From Yersinia intermedia (GTDB lineage: Bacteria; Pseudomonadota; Gammaproteobacteria; Enterobacterales; Enterobacteriaceae), in assembly GCF_900635455.1 (NCBI RefSeq), contig NZ_LR134116.1, forward strand, positions 3,906,001 through 3,970,000: DNA of 64,000 bases, given 5' to 3'. Position numbers and translations under genes: made by a program. The notes under the pieces are model-generated. The model did not search any database. It was not told where the DNA came from and worked only from the letters and a program-made list of their open reading frames with translations. Position 1 is the stretch's first letter. Every line of letters starts with the position of its first letter. Shown here in pieces: positions 1 through 11,550 of this stretch.

Positions 1-113
1 GTTGCAGTCAGTTTGGATGCGGACAGCGCGGAGAAACCGGAGCGTACACGTAGTACGTGAGGATATCGAGCACTGTCCAAGTTCAAAATGACAAATAAAA
101 TAGCCTGTACATT
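1..113. repeat. Possible dispersed palindromic element at left edge
   Basis: An imperfect outer inverted repeat (GGACAG near position 20 against CTGTCC near 75) encloses the 13-base palindrome CACGTAGTACGTG at 47-59. Frame 1 is open for 19 codons to a TGA at 58-60, so this could instead be the end of an upstream gene cut by the window. I have an impression of having seen similar sequence at many enterobacterial sites, but cannot confirm it here. Confidence 0.3.
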
Positions 114-132
114 ACCTATAAAGGTTAGCATT

Positions 133-2505
133 GTGGCGCAACACCGTCAGGGCTTCCTGCTTACTCGCCACTGGCGCGACACGCAGGCAGGCACCGAAGT
201 TGAATTCTGGTTAGCCACCGATGAAGGGCCACAGCAGGTCAGGCTGCCCCCTCAACCCTCAGTGGCATTTATCCCGGCCGAACAACGGCAACGGGCTGAA
301 ACCGTGCTGCGTGATGAACGCCGCTGGCAGTTGCGCCCACTTGAACTGACTGACTTCCACCAACGCCCGGTGCTGGGCCTGTATTGCAGTCAACATCGTC
401 AATTAATTCGTTTGGAAAAACTGCTGCGAGAAAGTGGTGTGAATGTCTATGAAGGCGATATTCGCCCACCAGAGCGGTTTCTGATGGAACGATTTATTAC
501 CGCGCCGGTGTGGTTCAGCGGTGATGACAATAACCATGGCCCGCTGCTTAACACCCAAATGAAACCGGCCGAGGATTATCGTCCGACACTAAAACTGCTG
601 TCGCTGGATATCGAAACCAGCGAACATGGCGAGCTGTACTGTATTGGGCTGGAGGGTTGCGGCCAGCGCCAGGTTTACATGTTGGGGCCACCTAACGGTG
701 ATACGGCTGAAAGTGCAGCGCTGGATTTCAATCTGGAATACGTCGCCAGCCGCCCGCAGTTGTTGGAAAAACTAAACCAGTGGCTGGCAGTGCATGATCC
801 CGATGCCATTATCGGCTGGAATCTGGTGCAGTTCGACTTACGTGTTCTGCAAAAACACGCGGACCGTTATCAGATCCCACTGCGCTTTGGCCGTGGTGGT
901 AACCTGCTGGAATGGCGTGAACACGGCTTTAAACAAGGGCATTTTTTTGTCTCGGCAGCCGGTCGGCTGATTATCGACGGCATCGAGGCGCTAAAATCCG
1001 CCACCTGAAATTTCCCGTCATTTAGTCTGGAATCTGTTTCACAAACCCTGCTGGGCGAAGGCAAAGCCAGTGACAGCCCTTATCAGCGAATGGATGAAAT
1101 CAATCAACGTTTCGCCCATGACAAACCGGCGCTAGCGCGCTATAACCTGAAAGATTGTGAGCTGGTGACGCGGATTTTTGCCAAAACCGAGCTGCTCAGC
1201 TTCCTGCTGGAACGCGCCACAGTGACGGGGTTAGCCGCGGATCGTAGCGGTGGCTCTGTGGCCGCGTTTACCCATCTTTACCTGCCGCGTATGCACCGCA
1301 TCGGTTACGTCGCCCCCAATTTAGGTGAATTGCCAGAAGAGCACAGCCCTGGCGGCTTTGTGATGGACTCCCAACCCGGCTTATATGACTCGGTATTGGT
1401 ACTTGACTATAAAAGCCTGTATCCGTCGATTATTCGCACCTTTTTAATCGATCCGGTCGGTTTAGTGGCAGGTATGGCTCAGCCTGATGAACAGCACTCG
1501 GTACCGGGGTTTCGCGGTGCCTGGTTCTCGCGCGAGAAACACTGTTTGCCGGCGATCGTTAACCAAATCTGGCAAGGTCGGGAAGCCGCTAAACGCCACC
1601 AAAACAAACCGTTATCACAAGCACTGAAGATTATTATGAACGCCTTTTATGGCGTATTGGGTTCCAGCGGCTGCCGTTTTTTCGATCCCAGACTGGCATC
1701 GTCTATCACCTTGCGCGGCCATGACATCATGCGCCAGACCCGCGAACTCATTGAAGCTCAGGGCTATCAGGTGATTTATGGCGATACCGATTCAACCTTC
1801 GTCTGGCTGAAAAATGCGCACAGTGAAGAGCAGGCATCACAGATAGGTAAAGAGTTGGTACGCCAGGTCAATCTATGGTGGAAAGAGCATATACAACAAA
1901 CCTTTAATCTACCCTGCGCCCTGGAACTGGAATTTGAAACTCACTATCGGCGTTTTCTGATGCCAACCATCCGGGGTGCAGAGCAAGGCAGTAAAAAACG
2001 CTATGCCGGGTTGATTTCTACCCCTGAGGGTGATCAGATGGTGTACAAAGGGCTGGAAACCGTGCGCACTGACTGGACACCACTGGCCCAGCAATTTCAG
2101 CGAGAATTGTACCTGCGCATTTTTCAGCGGCAACCCTATCAGGATTATCTGCGGGACTACGTAGCACGAACCCTTAGCGGCGAATTAGACGAGCAGCTTG
2201 TTTACCGCAAACGCCTGCGCCGACGGCTGGATGATTATCAGCGCAATGTGCCACCACACGCCAGAGCGGCACGGTTGGCGGATGAGTTTAACCGCAAGCT
2301 CGGCCGCCCGCTGCAATATCAAAATGGGGGCTGGATAAGCTATGTTATGACCACCGCTGGCCCCGAACCCCTTGAGATTCGGCAATCCCCTATCGACTAC
2401 GATCACTACCTGACACGACAGTTGCAACCGGTAGCAGACGCTATACTTCCCTTCATGCATGATGACTTCACAACACTGATAACTGGTCAGATGGGGCTAT
2501 TCTGA
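133..2505 (+). pseudogene. polB: DNA polymerase II, interrupted by an in-frame TGA
   Basis: This is the family-B DNA polymerase of the SOS response, which performs translesion synthesis and replication restart. The frame is continuous from the start to 2505 except for one TGA at 1006-1008. The flanking residues read ALKSAT-stop-NFPSF, where E. coli PolB as I remember it has a Trp (SAFWNF), so one TGG-to-TGA change explains it. Exonuclease motif DIET lies upstream of the stop; polymerase motifs [10 protein letters not shown] and YGDTDS lie downstream. Termination would leave about 291 residues without a polymerase domain. I prefer GTG 133 ([14 protein letters not shown], aligning with the E. 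coli start, AAGG upstream); an in-frame ATG lies at 88. Readthrough by tRNA-Trp would restore the ancestral residue. A strain-specific mutation or sequencing error is also possible. Confidence 0.9.
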
Positions 2506-2649
2506 TACCCTAGATAATTCGAGTTGCAGGAAGGCGGCAAGTGAGCAAGTCCCCAAGAGCTTATTAATTTTAAGATCAAGAGCAGTGAGTGACTGGGGTA
2601 AACTGCGGCCGCCAACGCACATGCAGCTTGAAGCATGACGGGTATTTTA
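2506..2649 (+). repeat. ERIC element downstream of polB
   Basis: The left end (taccctagataattcgagt) and right end (gcttgaagcatgacgggta) match the ERIC/IRU consensus. The centre is altered: the usual compact core with two short palindromic arms is expanded by an AT-rich stretch (ttattaattttaagatcaag), giving about 144 bp instead of about 127. It begins directly after the polB stop codon and would lie in its 3' untranslated region. Confidence 0.85.
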
Positions 2650-2922
2650 CAGGTGACGAAACGCTCGCCTTCCATTACCATAGCGCCCTTGCCAAAATTC
2701 GCATTAATCACATTTACATAACCGCTAGCCGTAATACTCCTTCTTATTGGGTGCTGCCTGTAGATGCTACATTTTCAGACAGACTCTCAGGCCGTATCGC
2801 CTGCGCGGAGGGTAGACTATTGCCAGTGGTTTTATGATATTTGGCTGTCACTAATTATTTATAACCAGATAATTTAAAAGCATTTTCTTAACTGTCCAAC
2901 AAAAAAATCGAGCCGATAATTT
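2650..2922. other. Non-coding stretch, presumed rapA promoter region
   Basis: Between the ERIC and rapA I see no credible gene. A frame of 82 codons at 2589-2837 overlaps the ERIC and has no ribosome binding site or recognisable product. The last 100 bases are AT-rich, as expected for a promoter, but I cannot pick a convincing -35/-10 pair. Confidence 0.5.
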
Positions 2923-5829
2923 ATGCCTTTTACACTTGGTCAACGCTGGATCAGCGACACAGAAAGCGAACTTGGATTGGGTACTGTCGTTGCCATCGAC
3001 GTGCGCATGATTACCTTACTGTTTCCCGCAACCGGTGAAAACCGCCTTTACGCTAGAAATGATTCGCCAATCACCCGCGTCATGTTCAATCCGGGCGATA
3101 CCATCACCAACCACGAAGGCTGGCAGCTAAAAGTGGAAGAAGTGACTCATGAAAATGGGCTGATTACATATATCGGCACCCGTTTGGATACTGAGGAAAC
3201 CGGCGTTTCGATGCGTGAAGTGTTGCTCGATAGCAAACTGACGTTTAGCAAACCGCAGGATCGGCTATTTGCCGGTCAGATCGATCGTATGGATCGCTTT
3301 GCCCTGCGTTTTCGCGCTCGTAAATATCAAAGTGAGCAGTTCCGTCTGCCATGGAGTGGGTTACGCGGTATCCGTGCCAGCTTGATCCCACACCAATTAC
3401 ATATCGCCTATGAAGTGGGTCAGCGCCATGCACCAAGGGTATTACTGGCCGATGAAGTCGGTTTAGGTAAAACCATCGAAGCCGGGATGATCATTCACCA
3501 ACAACTGTTGTCAGGCCGTGCTGAACGTATCCTGATTGTGGTGCCGGAAAGCCTGCAACATCAGTGGTTGGTGGAAATGTTGCGCCGCTTCAATCTGCGC
3601 TTCTCACTGTTTGATGACAGCCGTTATTCCGAAGCCCTGCTCGACAGTTCTAACCCGTTTGAAACCGAGCAGATGGTTATCTGTTCACTGGATTTTGTGC
3701 GCCGCAATAAACAACGCCTGGAACAACTGGCAGATGCGTCTTGGGATCTGTTGGTGGTGGATGAGGCGCACCATCTGGCCTGGAGCGAAGAAGCCCCAAG
3801 TCGTGAATATCAAGTCATTGAACAATTGGCTGAGAATATCCCAGGGGTGCTGCTGTTGACCGCAACACCTGAGCAATTGGGCCAGCAGAGCCACTTTGCC
3901 CGTCTGCGTTTGCTGGATCCCGATCGCTTCCACGATTACGAAGAGTTCGTCAATGAACAGCAGAAGTATCGCCCAATTGCAGATGCAGTAACACTGCTGC
4001 TGGGTGGTGAGCGTTTAACTGACGATAAACTGAATCTGTTGGGCGAACTCATTGATGAGCAGGATATTGAGCCCTTGCTGAAAGCGGCCAACAGCCAAAG
4101 TGAAGACAGCGAAGCTGCTCGCCAAGAGTTGGTGACAATGCTGATGGACAGACATGGTACCAGCCGTATCTTGTTCCGTAATACCCGTAATGGGGTGAAA
4201 GGCTTCCCGCACCGCGTCCTGCATCAAATCAAACTGCCATTGCCAACCCAATATCAGACGGCGATTAAAGTATCAGGCATCATGAGTGCCAAAAAAACGC
4301 TGGAAGCGCGCGCCAAAGATATGCTGTATCCCGAGCAAATCTATCAGGAGTTTGAAGGTGAGAACGCAACCTGGTGGAACTTTGACCCACGGGTAGAGTG
4401 GTTACTTAACTATCTGATTGCTAACCGTAATGAGAAAGTGTTGGTTATCTGTGCCCAGGCAGCCACTGCCTTACAACTTGAACAAGTGCTACGTGAACGT
4501 GAAGCTATTCGCGCCGCCGTGTTCCATGAAGGTTTATCACTGATAGAGCGTGACCGCGCTGCGGCCTATTTTGCCTCTGAAGAAGATGGCGCTCAGGTAT
4601 TACTGTGTTCTGAGATAGGTTCAGAAGGCCGTAACTTCCAGTTTGCCTGCCAGTTGGTGATGTTCGACCTGCCGTTTAACCCGGACTTGCTGGAACAACG
4701 TATTGGTCGTCTGGACCGTATCGGTCAAAACCGCGAAATCCAGATCATGGTGCCTTATCTGGAACATACCGCGCAGGCGATATTGGTGCGTTGGTATCAT
4801 GAAGGTTTGGATGCTTTCGAGCACACCTGCCCGACCGGACGCACCATTTATGACAGCGGCTATCAAGAACTGATTGGCTATCTGGCAACGCCAAGTGAAC
4901 AAGAAGGGTTGGATGAATTTATCCACGCCTGCCGTCTACAGCACGAAGAGTTGAAACTGCAACTGGAACAAGGTCGTGATCGGCTACTGGAGATGCATTC
5001 CAACGGCGGCGAGCATGGTCAACAACTGGCGCAGATCATTGCAGATCAAGATAATGACGTTAATTTGGTCAGTTTTGCGCTTAACCTGTTCGATATTGTC
5101 GGGATTAACCAAGAAGACCGCAGTGACAACCTGATCGTACTTACCCCCTCTGATCACATGCTAGTACCGGACTTCCCTGGGCTGCCGCAAGACGGCTGTA
5201 CCGTGACATTCGATCGTGAACAGGCGTTATCGCGGGAAGATGCCCAGTTTGTGAGTTGGGAGCACCCGATCATCCGTAATGGTTTGGATTTGATCTTGTC
5301 CGGCGATACCGGAAGCTGTGCAGTTTCTTTATTGAAAAACAAAGCATTACCAGTAGGAACACTGTTGGCTGAATTGGTTTATGTGGTAGAAGCTCAAGCG
5401 CCGAAACACCTGCAATTAACCCGCTTCTTGCCACCCACCCCAGTGCGGATGCTGATGGACAGAAATGGCACCAATCTGGCGGCACAGGTTGAATTTGAAA
5501 CCTTTAACCGTCAGTTGAATGCGGTAAACCGTCATACCTCCAGCAAGCTGGTCAACGCAGTGCAACAAGAAGTCCACGCCATGTTGCAACAAGCAGAGGC
5601 ACTGGTTGAAGAGCAGGCAAAACTGTTGATTGAATCGGCCAAGCACGAAGCTGATGATAAGCTGAGTACCGAACTGGCACGTTTGGAAGCCCTGAAAGCG
5701 GTTAACCCAAATATTCGTGATGACGAAATAGAAGCACTGGAGCATAACCGTAAAATGGTGCTGGAAAACCTTAATCAAGCGGGCTGGCGTTTAGATGCTA
5801 TCCGCCTGGTGGTGGTCACACATCAGTAA
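2923..5829 (+). CDS. rapA: RNA polymerase-associated ATPase RapA
   Basis: RapA (HepA) is a Swi2/Snf2-type ATPase that binds core RNA polymerase and recycles it from post-termination complexes. The 968 residues equal the E. coli length. Walker A is in DEVGLGKT (residues 177-184), the DEAH box is at about 280 ([10 protein letters not shown]), and motif [12 protein letters not shown], lies near 590. The N-terminus carries the Tudor-like region that contacts polymerase; the C-terminus is rich in Glu/Leu helices. The ATG at 2923 follows a weak GAG-containing ribosome site. It sits between polB and rluA, as in E. coli, and is probably transcribed alone because ERIC elements lie on both sides. Confidence 0.97.
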   Translation: MPFTLGQRWISDTESELGLGTVVAIDVRMITLLFPATGENRLYARNDSPITRVMFNPGDTITNHEGWQLKVEEVTHENGLITYIGTRLDTEETGVSMREVLLDSKLTFSKPQDRLFAGQIDRMDRFALRFRARKYQSEQFRLPWSGLRGIRASLIPHQLHIAYEVGQRHAPRVLLADEVGLGKTIEAGMIIHQQLLSGRAERILIVVPESLQHQWLVEMLRRFNLRFSLFDDSRYSEALLDSSNPFETEQMVICSLDFVRRNKQRLEQLADASWDLLVVDEAHHLAWSEEAPSREYQVIEQLAENIPGVLLLTATPEQLGQQSHFARLRLLDPDRFHDYEEFVNEQQKYRPIADAVTLLLGGERLTDDKLNLLGELIDEQDIEPLLKAANSQSEDSEAARQELVTMLMDRHGTSRILFRNTRNGVKGFPHRVLHQIKLPLPTQYQTAIKVSGIMSAKKTLEARAKDMLYPEQIYQEFEGENATWWNFDPRVEWLLNYLIANRNEKVLVICAQAATALQLEQVLREREAIRAAVFHEGLSLIERDRAAAYFASEEDGAQVLLCSEIGSEGRNFQFACQLVMFDLPFNPDLLEQRIGRLDRIGQNREIQIMVPYLEHTAQAILVRWYHEGLDAFEHTCPTGRTIYDSGYQELIGYLATPSEQEGLDEFIHACRLQHEELKLQLEQGRDRLLEMHSNGGEHGQQLAQIIADQDNDVNLVSFALNLFDIVGINQEDRSDNLIVLTPSDHMLVPDFPGLPQDGCTVTFDREQALSREDAQFVSWEHPIIRNGLDLILSGDTGSCAVSLLKNKALPVGTLLAELVYVVEAQAPKHLQLTRFLPPTPVRMLMDRNGTNLAAQVEFETFNRQLNAVNRHTSSKLVNAVQQEVHAMLQQAEALVEEQAKLLIESAKHEADDKLSTELARLEALKAVNPNIRDDEIEALEHNRKMVLENLNQAGWRLDAIRLVVVTHQ

Positions 5830-5855
5830 TCCTGAGTAATAATCAGTTTCTGCAA

Positions 5856-6043
5856 TATACCCAATAGATTTCAAGATGCAGGCAGGCGGCAAAGGAGAGA
5901 CAAATCGGTTGGGAACCGATTTGAATAGCATTTATGCTAGCCTCAAGGATGAGGCTCATTAACCCCGATGAGCTTATGCAGTCAAATGATTCGGGTTAAC
6001 GAGAGCAGCCAACACACCTGCGACTTGAACAATGCAGGGTATA
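5856..6043 (+). repeat. ERIC element with about 70-bp internal insertion
   Basis: The ends (tatacccaatagatttcaag; ttgaacaatgcagggtata) and core (cccgatgagctta...gattcggg) are ERIC-like. Between left arm and core lies extra sequence with two palindromes: AAATCGGTT-ggg-AACCGATTT and a run around tagcatttatgctag. The first palindrome recurs in the ERIC at 23492-23603. The right end overlaps the leader of rluA and stops about 12 bases before its ATG, so it is probably in the rluA mRNA. Confidence 0.85.
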
Positions 6044-6055
6044 AATGGAGCACTA

Positions 6056-6709
6056 ATGGAACCCTATAATCCCCCACGCGACCCTTGGCTGCACATCCTG
6101 TTTCAAGATGAGCACATCATGGTGGTCAATAAACCAAGCGGGCTACTTTCTGTACCCGGTCGCGCGCCGGAGAATAAAGACAGTATCATGACTCGCATTC
6201 AGGCTGATTTTCCGGCGGCAGAGTCCGTTCATCGGCTGGATATGGCCACCAGTGGCGTAATTATCGTGGCACTGACCAAAGCGGCTGAGCGCGAGCTTAA
6301 GCGCCAATTTCGTGAACGTGAACCGAAAAAGTCTTATATTGCCCGCGTCTGGGGGCATCTGGCCGAAGATGAAGGGTTGATAGACCTGCCGTTAATCTGT
6401 GACTGGCCGAACCGGCCAAAGCAGAAAGTCTGTTATGAAACCGGTAAATCGGCACAAACTGAGTATCGGGTGCTTTCACGCGATACTGATGGCAGCACAC
6501 GAGTGAAGTTATCGCCCATCACCGGGCGCTCACACCAATTACGGGTCCATATGCTGGCGATGGGTCACCCGATCCTTGGTGATGGCTTCTACGCCCATCC
6601 AGAGGCCAAAGCGATGGCATCCCGCTTGCAGTTACATGCTCAGGAGCTGTGTATTACTCACCCTGAGTTTGGAACGGCGATGCATTTTACATGTGAGGCA
6701 GAGTTTTAA
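6056..6709 (+). CDS. rluA: Dual-specificity RNA pseudouridine synthase RluA
   Basis: RluA makes pseudouridine 746 in 23S rRNA and pseudouridine 32 in several tRNAs. The catalytic motif HRLDMATSG, with its Asp, is near residue 65, and the domain continues to ITGRSHQLRVH, a typical RluA-family block. From ATG 6056 the protein has 217 residues, close to the E. coli 219. I chose 6056 because GGAG lies 8 bases upstream and MEPYNPP aligns with E. coli; an in-frame ATG at 6032 falls inside the ERIC end and would add eight residues of repeat sequence. The downstream neighbour djlA converges on it. Confidence 0.95.
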   Translation: MEPYNPPRDPWLHILFQDEHIMVVNKPSGLLSVPGRAPENKDSIMTRIQADFPAAESVHRLDMATSGVIIVALTKAAERELKRQFREREPKKSYIARVWGHLAEDEGLIDLPLICDWPNRPKQKVCYETGKSAQTEYRVLSRDTDGSTRVKLSPITGRSHQLRVHMLAMGHPILGDGFYAHPEAKAMASRLQLHAQELCITHPEFGTAMHFTCEAEF

Positions 6710-6793
6710 TTTTTGTCGTAAGAATATTGGCTCGAAATCCCCCCAGAACGGCGCATTAACGCCGATCTGAGGTGGGCACTCTTGAAACAAAAC

Positions 6794-7627
6794 CTACTTG
6801 AATCCCTTCTCGCGCTTAATTAAATCATACGCAGCTTGAATCTCTTGGGCTTTTTGCTTCGCCATCTCCATCATTTCAGGTGGCAGACCTTTTGCCACCA
6901 ACTTATCTGGATGATGCTCACCCATTAACTTGCGATAAGCACGCTTGATGGTCACGCTGTCGTCGGTACTATTAACGCCGAGCACTTTGCAGGCATCCTC
7001 CAATGTCGGGCCATTCGACGCTTGCTGATAGCCCCCGTGAGAGTATCCGCCCTGTTGACCTTGCCAACCGCCATGACCACCAAATTGACGGCCGCCTTCA
7101 ATCATGCTCAGGAACTGATCGAACTGACCGCGCGAAATTCCTAACTCTTCAGCAATGACATATAACACTTGCCGCTCGTTGGGATGCAAAGAGCCATCGG
7201 CAAATGCGGCCTGTAACTGAATTTCCAGAAACATCCGAATTAAATCAAAACGCCCAAAACAGACACCACGTAATTCCTGCAATCTTTCACGCAATGGAAA
7301 ATTGCTTTCTTTCCCTTCGCGAAACGCTTGCTGTGCGGCTGTTCGAGCGTCACCGTGCAATTGCATCCGATCCATCAACTGACTGGCAAGTTGAATATCA
7401 ACTTCCGTCACCCGCCCTTTGGCCTTGGTTAAGTGCCCCATGACCTGGAAAGTGGCGCGGAAAAAAATTAATTGTCGTGTTTGTTGATCGGCAAAATAGC
7501 CGCGGCGCTTCGTGCTTCGCACCCTGTCTACCATATGGCCGACAAGCAACCCCAGTACCACACCCCAGAAACCAGCACCAGACATTAAGCCCAATACCAG
7601 ACCGAGCAGTTTTCCCCAATACCGCAT
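6794..7627 (-). CDS. djlA: Membrane-anchored DnaJ-like co-chaperone DjlA
   Basis: DjlA is an inner-membrane type III DnaJ homologue that stimulates DnaK and influences the Rcs envelope stress pathway. The N-terminus has one membrane segment (residues about 5-30) containing several Gly of the kind linked to dimerisation. A TerB-like helical region follows, then a Gly/Gln/His-rich linker ([18 protein letters not shown]), then a C-terminal J domain with the HPD tripeptide in GEHHPDKL. The 277 residues fit the family. The ATG at 7627 follows GAGGAG. The gene is divergent from lptD, as in E. coli. Confidence 0.96.
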   Translation of the reverse strand: MRYWGKLLGLVLGLMSGAGFWGVVLGLLVGHMVDRVRSTKRRGYFADQQTRQLIFFRATFQVMGHLTKAKGRVTEVDIQLASQLMDRMQLHGDARTAAQQAFREGKESNFPLRERLQELRGVCFGRFDLIRMFLEIQLQAAFADGSLHPNERQVLYVIAEELGISRGQFDQFLSMIEGGRQFGGHGGWQGQQGGYSHGGYQQASNGPTLEDACKVLGVNSTDDSVTIKRAYRKLMGEHHPDKLVAKGLPPEMMEMAKQKAQEIQAAYDLIKREKGFK

Positions 7628-7734
7628 ATACTCCTCAATTCATCATGCCGTCAGTCAAAATTTGCATTATCATACTCGGCATTCAGCTCAGCGCCTAACA
7701 ACGAGAGGTGCAAACGGCCGGATTTAACACTAGC

Positions 7735-7761
7735 GCAACTGTGATGAGTAATATAGTCTCA
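7735..7761 (+). promoter_or_regulatory. Possible sigma-E promoter of lptD
   Basis: GCAACT, 16 bases, then TCTCA resembles the sigma-E pattern (GGAACTT - 16 - TCTGA/TCTAA) on the lptD strand about 50 bases before its ATG. E. coli lptD is known to be sigma-E dependent. The match is partial, so this is tentative. Confidence 0.25.
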
Positions 7762-7811
7762 GACCGTTTGCCGGCATGATGCCCCCCGATGACGGAACAC
7801 CAAAACCGCGT

Positions 7812-10178
7812 ATGAAAAAAAGATTCCCAACACTGCTGGCCACATTGATATGGACGGCACTATATAGCCAGCAATCGCTGGCCGGACTCGCTGAGCAATG
7901 TATGCTTGGTGTACCCACCTATGACCAGCCATTGGTTACCGGTGATCCCAACCAGCTACCGGTCCGTATTAATGCGGATAAAACCGAAGCCAACTATCCC
8001 GACAATGCCTTGTTCACTGGCAATGTCATTGTCCAACAAGGCAATAGCACCCTGACCGCTAATCAGGTCGAGCTGACGCAAGTACAGAAACCTGATGCAG
8101 CTATCCCGGTGCGTACTGTCACTGCCACTGGCGACGTTAATTATGACGATCCACAAATCAAGCTAAAAGGCCCGAAAGGCTGGTCAAACTTGAACACCAA
8201 AGACACTGATATGGATAAAGGCAAATATCAGATGGTCGGCCGTCAAGGGCGTGGTGATGCGGATTTAATGAAGTTACGTGGTCAGAACCGCTATACCATC
8301 TTAGAGAATGGGACGTTTACCTCCTGTCTGCCGGGTGATAATAGTTGGAGTGTTGTGGGCTCCGAGGTTATTCATGACCGCGAAGAACAAGTAGCAGAAA
8401 TCTGGAATGCCCGCTTTAAGATTGGCAAAGTACCGGTGTTCTACAGCCCTTACATGCAGTTGCCGATTGGTGACAAACGCCGCTCAGGGTTCCTGATCCC
8501 TAATGCTAAATATACCAGTAATAACGGCATCGAATTTATGCTGCCATACTACTGGAATATTGCCCCCAACTTCGATGCTACGATTACCCCTCACTACATG
8601 GAGCGGCGTGGGTTACAGTGGCAGAACGAGTTCCGCTACTTGCTGGCACCGGGCAACGGCACCATGGCATTAGATTGGCTACCGAGTGATCGGTTGTACC
8701 ATGGCACCGATGGCAACGACAAAGATACTACCCGCTGGTTGTACTACTGGGGCCATTCCGGGGTGATGGATCAAGTCTGGCGTTTCAACGTCAACTATAC
8801 CCGTGTTAGTGACCCAAATTACTTTACTGATTTAACGTCGCAATACGGCTCTACCACCGACGGCTATGCAACCCAAATATTCAGCGTTGGCTATGCTGAG
8901 CAAAATTGGAATGCCACTTTGGCCTCCAAACAGTTCCAGGTCTTTACTGACGCCGGTAATAGCAATGCTTACCGTGCCCAACCTCAGTTGGACATGAACT
9001 ACTATAAAAATGATATTGGTCCGTTTGATCTGCATGTTTACGGTCAAGCCGCCAAATTCACCAGCGTCAATCCAGAAAACCCAGAGGCCAGCCGCTTCCA
9101 TATTGAACCGGCAATTAACTTACCACTGGCCAACGGTTGGGGTAGCCTGAATACCGAAGCCAAATTACTGGCAACTCACTATCAACAGGATATTCCGAAC
9201 GGCTTTGCCCGTAATTACAAAAACCAAAATGGTAATGACGCGACAGTTCCTGATCTGAAAGATTCGGTTAACCGGGTTATGCCGCAATTTAAAGTTGATG
9301 GCAAAGTGGTATTTGATCGGCCAATGGATTGGAGTAAAGGCTTCACCCAAACACTCGAACCACGGGTACAATATCTCTACATTCCCTATCGGGATCAGGA
9401 TGATATCTATATTTACGATACCACGCTGATGCAGTCAGACTACTCTGGCCTGTTTCGTGACCGTACCTATAGTGGCCTCGACCGCATAGCGTCTGCGAAT
9501 CAGGTATCCACCGGTTTAACTTCACGCATATATGATGATGCGCTGGTTGAACGTTTTAATGCTTCTGTGGGTCAAATCTATTACTTCAGCCGCTCGCGTA
9601 CCGGTAATAGCGAAACAATTGATAACAGTAATGATACTGGTAGCCTTGTTTGGGCTGGTGATACATTCTGGCGTATCAGTGATCAAGTGGGTCTAAAAGG
9701 TGGCGCTCAGTATGATACCCGTCTGGGGAGTTTGACCCTGGGTAATGCGGTACTGGAGTATAGGAAAGATTCTGAGCGTATGATTCAATTGAATTACCGC
9801 TATGCTAGCCCGGAATATATTCAGGCAGCAGTACCGAATGTAAAAAGTCCTGGTTATCAGCAAGGTATTTCTCAGATTGGCACTACTGCCAGTTGGCCGA
9901 TTGCCGATCGTTGGGCACTGGTCGGCGCTTATTACTACGATACCAAAGCTAACCAGCCTGCGAGCCAGTTAGTTGGTTTACAATACAACACCTGCTGTTG
10001 GGCGATAAACGTGGGCTATGAACGTAAAATTACCGGCTGGAATTCACAAACTGAAGCCAGTAAGTATGACAACAAGATTGGCTTTAACATTGAATTACGT
10101 GGTCTGAGTAGCGACCACAACCTGGGTACTGCACAAATGCTGCGCTCAGGTATTCTGCCTTATCAAAGTGCATTCTGA
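7812..10178 (+). CDS. lptD: LPS-assembly outer membrane protein LptD
   Basis: LptD (Imp/OstA) is the beta-barrel that, with LptE, inserts lipopolysaccharide into the outer leaflet. From ATG 7812 there are 788 residues beginning with a signal peptide ([14 protein letters not shown]..., ending in SLA). An OstA-like N-terminal domain and a long barrel follow. The four cysteines needed for the interdomain disulfides are present: one in EQCMLG, one in TSCLPG and the pair in NTCCW. An in-frame ATG at 7776 would add twelve non-signal residues, so I prefer 7812, where MKKR aligns with E. coli. The gene heads a cluster running lptD-surA-pdxA-rsmA-apaG-apaH. Confidence 0.96.
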   Translation: MKKRFPTLLATLIWTALYSQQSLAGLAEQCMLGVPTYDQPLVTGDPNQLPVRINADKTEANYPDNALFTGNVIVQQGNSTLTANQVELTQVQKPDAAIPVRTVTATGDVNYDDPQIKLKGPKGWSNLNTKDTDMDKGKYQMVGRQGRGDADLMKLRGQNRYTILENGTFTSCLPGDNSWSVVGSEVIHDREEQVAEIWNARFKIGKVPVFYSPYMQLPIGDKRRSGFLIPNAKYTSNNGIEFMLPYYWNIAPNFDATITPHYMERRGLQWQNEFRYLLAPGNGTMALDWLPSDRLYHGTDGNDKDTTRWLYYWGHSGVMDQVWRFNVNYTRVSDPNYFTDLTSQYGSTTDGYATQIFSVGYAEQNWNATLASKQFQVFTDAGNSNAYRAQPQLDMNYYKNDIGPFDLHVYGQAAKFTSVNPENPEASRFHIEPAINLPLANGWGSLNTEAKLLATHYQQDIPNGFARNYKNQNGNDATVPDLKDSVNRVMPQFKVDGKVVFDRPMDWSKGFTQTLEPRVQYLYIPYRDQDDIYIYDTTLMQSDYSGLFRDRTYSGLDRIASANQVSTGLTSRIYDDALVERFNASVGQIYYFSRSRTGNSETIDNSNDTGSLVWAGDTFWRISDQVGLKGGAQYDTRLGSLTLGNAVLEYRKDSERMIQLNYRYASPEYIQAAVPNVKSPGYQQGISQIGTTASWPIADRWALVGAYYYDTKANQPASQLVGLQYNTCCWAINVGYERKITGWNSQTEASKYDNKIGFNIELRGLSSDHNLGTAQMLRSGILPYQSAF

Positions 10179-10245
10179 TACTGTGTAACACACTGAATAC
10201 AGTGAATTTTAACCCGCTAAAGCGGATTACATAAATGGAAAAGGT

Positions 10246-11550
10246 ATGAAGAACTGGAGAACGCTTATTCTCGGATTGGTTGTCTGTGCCAATACCGCGT
10301 TCGCAGCACCACAAGAAGTTGATAAAGTTGCCGCAGTGGTTGATAACGGCGTCGTGCTGCAAAGTGACGTTGACGGTCTGTTACAATCAGTAAAACTGAA
10401 TGCACAGCAGTCTGGGCAACAAGTTCCTGATGATGCGACATTGCGCCATCAGATTCTTGAGCGTCTGATCATGGATAATATCCAGTTACAGATGGCGAAG
10501 AAGATGGGCATTACTATCAATGACGAAGCATTAGATAAAGCCATTGCTGATATTGCCGCGCAAAACCGTATGACGACCGCTCAGATGCGCAGCCGTCTGG
10601 CCGCTGATGGCTTGAATTACGACACTTACCGCGAGCAGATTCGTAAAGAGATGCTGACTTCTGAAGTGCGTAACAACGAAGTGCGCCGTCGAATCACCAT
10701 CCTGCCACAGGAAGTTGAATCGCTGGCTAAACAAATTGGTAACCAGACCAGCGGTGATGCTGAACTGAACCTCAGCCATATTCTTATCCCATTGCCAGAA
10801 AATCCTTCTCAGCAACAAGTTGATCAGGCTGAAGAGCTGGCGACAAAATTAGTATCCGACATTAAAAGCGGCGCTGATTTTGGTAAGCTGGCTATCGCCA
10901 ACTCGGCGGACTCTCAGGCGTTGAAAGGCGGCCAGATGGGTTGGGGCAAATTACAAGAGCTGCCTTCTTTGTTTGCTGAAAGATTACAATCTGCCAACAA
11001 AGGTGATGTTGTCGGTCCAATCCGCTCTGGTGTTGGCTTCCACATCCTGAAAGTCAATGATATCCGTGGTGCGGATAAGACCATTTCCGTGACTGAAGTT
11101 CATGCCCGCCACATTTTATTGAAACCTTCACCGGTAATGACCGACGATCAGGCTCGCACCAAGTTAGCGGCAGCAGCGGCGGATATCAAAAGTGGTAAAT
11201 CCAGCTTCGCCACTATTGCCAAAGAGATCTCTCAGGATCCCGGTTCTGCCGTGCAAGGGGGTGACCTGGGTTGGGCATCACCTGATATTTATGATCCCGC
11301 GTTCCGTGATGCGTTGATGAAACTGCAAAAAGGTGAGATCAGTGCACCGGTTCATTCTTCTTTCGGCTGGCACTTAATTCAGGTTGTCGATACACGTCAG
11401 GTAGACAAAACTGATGCAGCACAGAAAGACCGGGCATACCGTATGCTCTTTAGCCGTAAGTTCGCTGAAGAAGCTCAAACCTGGATGCAAGAGCAGCGTG
11501 CTGCTGCTTATGTAAAAATTCTTGATGGTAGTAATGCACAACCACAATAA
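10246..11550 (+). CDS. surA: Periplasmic chaperone / peptidyl-prolyl isomerase SurA
   Basis: SurA escorts outer-membrane proteins, including LptD, across the periplasm to the BAM complex. The 434 residues start with a signal peptide ending AFA-APQE. The helical N-terminal chaperone domain is followed by two parvulin (PpiC) domains, roughly residues 172-275 and 283-385, each with the GG-DLGW/GQMGW-type block (KGGQMGWG and QGGDLGWA), and a short C-terminal helix. The ATG follows AAAAGG closely. Its 3' end overlaps the beginning of pdxA, so the two are probably cotranscribed and translationally coupled. Confidence 0.97.
   Translation: MKNWRTLILGLVVCANTAFAAPQEVDKVAAVVDNGVVLQSDVDGLLQSVKLNAQQSGQQVPDDATLRHQILERLIMDNIQLQMAKKMGITINDEALDKAIADIAAQNRMTTAQMRSRLAADGLNYDTYREQIRKEMLTSEVRNNEVRRRITILPQEVESLAKQIGNQTSGDAELNLSHILIPLPENPSQQQVDQAEELATKLVSDIKSGADFGKLAIANSADSQALKGGQMGWGKLQELPSLFAERLQSANKGDVVGPIRSGVGFHILKVNDIRGADKTISVTEVHARHILLKPSPVMTDDQARTKLAAAAADIKSGKSSFATIAKEISQDPGSAVQGGDLGWASPDIYDPAFRDALMKLQKGEISAPVHSSFGWHLIQVVDTRQVDKTDAAQKDRAYRMLFSRKFAEEAQTWMQEQRAAAYVKILDGSNAQPQ

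Noticed and set aside
1090..2505. Separate 471-residue polymerase gene
   Set aside because: It is in the same frame as the upstream 306-codon frame, separated only by one TGA; its first Met is internal to PolB.
2589..2837. 82-codon frame
   Set aside because: It begins inside an ERIC element and has no ribosome site or recognisable domain.
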